DNA of 5,350 bases, taken from positions 1 to 5,350 of the forward strand of contig JAEUJR010000744.1 in the NCBI GenBank assembly GCA_016793585.1, read 5' to 3'. Source of the DNA: Archangium sp. Its GTDB lineage: Bacteria > Myxococcota > Myxococcia > Myxococcales > Myxococcaceae. Shown here piece after piece: positions 4,716 to 5,350 of the stretch. Below the pieces are notes generated by a model. That model made no database searches. It saw nothing but the letters and a program-made list of their open reading frames with translations, and was not told the DNA's origin. The position numbers and the translations under genes were made by a program. The number at the start of each line of letters is the position of its first letter. The stretch's first letter is position 1.

Positions 4716-5350
4716 GCGCCTCCAAGAAGAGCAACGGCGGGTACAAGCGCATTCTGCTGAAGCTGTCAGGCGAAGCGCTGATGGGTGACGACAAGTACGG
4801 CATCAACCCCGGCGTGCTCACCGGCATCGCCCAGCAGGTGCTGAACCTGCAGAAGGCTGGCGTGCAGGTCGCGCTCGTCATCGGTGGCGGCAACATCTTC
4901 CGCGGCGTGCAGGGCGCGACCCGAGGCATGGACCGCGCGAGCGCCGACTACATGGGCATGCTCGCCACCTGCATCAACAGCCTCGCGATGCAAGACGCGC
5001 TCGAGCAGCTCGGTGGCCAGACGCGTGTGCTCTCGGCCATCAAGATGGAGCAGATCGCCGAGCCGTACATTCGCCGCCGCGCCGTGCGCCACCTCGAGAA
5101 GGAGCGCGTCGTCATCTTCGCTGCCGGCACCGGCAACCCGTACTTCACGACCGACACGGCCGCCTCGCTGCGCGCGATGGAGATCAACGCCGACGTCATT
5201 CTCAAGGCCACCAAGGTCGACGGCATCTACGAGGCCGACCCGAAGAAGGTGCCGACCGCGAAGCGCTACCGCACGCTCACGTACATGGACGTGCTGCAGA
5301 AGAACCTCAACGTGATGGACTCCACCGCCATCTCGCTGTGCATGGACAAC
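4712..5350 (+). CDS. pyrH: UMP kinase (uridylate kinase), 3' truncated by window
   Basis: PyrH phosphorylates UMP to UDP with ATP, an essential cytoplasmic step in pyrimidine nucleotide synthesis. The protein belongs to the amino-acid-kinase fold, acts as a hexamer and is usually controlled by GTP and UTP. The frame is open to the window end, giving 213 residues; roughly 30 are missing compared with typical PyrH (about 240). Family motifs in order are [13 protein letters not shown] (11-23), [10 protein letters not shown] (56-65), [26 protein letters not shown] (73-98), [20 protein letters not shown] (136-155), [15 protein letters not shown] (165-179) and [12 protein letters not shown] (202-213). 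The ATG at 4712 is the only plausible start and is followed by a short charged extension (SASKKSNGG). No SD is seen within the usual distance; the nearest purine-rich run (AAGG, 4689-4692) is 19 bases away. The start overlaps the lysR stop by ATGA, suggesting translational coupling. Confidence 0.97.
   Translation, partial: MSASKKSNGGYKRILLKLSGEALMGDDKYGINPGVLTGIAQQVLNLQKAGVQVALVIGGGNIFRGVQGATRGMDRASADYMGMLATCINSLAMQDALEQLGGQTRVLSAIKMEQIAEPYIRRRAVRHLEKERVVIFAAGTGNPYFTTDTAASLRAMEINADVILKATKVDGIYEADPKKVPTAKRYRTLTYMDVLQKNLNVMDSTAISLCMDN

Noticed and set aside
4884..5315. Plus-strand 143-codon open frame inside pyrH
   Set aside because: It is an out-of-frame shadow of UMP kinase; Ser/Arg/Thr-rich and without family features.

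Overview
The window is high-GC DNA (roughly two-thirds G+C by eye) with strong codon bias, Shine-Dalgarno (SD) led genes and small lipoprotein and cysteine-rich secreted genes. This fits a deltaproteobacterial or myxobacterial (Myxococcota-like) chromosome; that assignment is inferred from style and protein flavour, not from a database match.

Layout. The 3' part of rpsB (ribosomal protein S2; 1-516) is followed by tsf (elongation factor Ts; 553-1512) with its own strong SD. A 13-bp hairpin with a GAAA loop (1539-1568) then probably ends the rpsB-tsf unit. Next come two small plus-strand genes for exported proteins of unknown function: a 10-cysteine secreted protein (1590-2207) and a lipoprotein (2231-2755). 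A metallo-beta-lactamase-fold hydrolase with a lipoprotein signal lies on the minus strand (2756-3706). Its stop codon directly abuts that of the preceding gene. A LysR-type regulator (3750-4715) is divergent from the hydrolase across only 43 bp. Finally pyrH (UMP kinase; 4712 to the window end, truncated) overlaps the regulator stop by ATGA.

Reading. rpsB-tsf-pyrH is a classic conserved bacterial core cluster. Here about 3.2 kb of accessory genes (two exported unknowns, then a hydrolase/LysR divergent pair) sit between tsf and pyrH. The LysR protein is a natural candidate regulator of the hydrolase gene. Because pyrH overlaps the lysR stop and has no nearby SD of its own, translation of an essential nucleotide kinase may be coupled to the regulator. 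The core proteins also show oddities: EF-Ts carries a proline-rich insert built around an internal duplication, and S2 has a long charged and then Ala/Pro-rich tail.

I see no tRNA or rRNA, CRISPR array, insertion sequence, integrase or attachment site. No gap between genes exceeds about 80 bases. I found no convincing new multi-gene system. The most interesting items are the interrupted core operon, the coupled LysR-pyrH junction and the EF-Ts insert.
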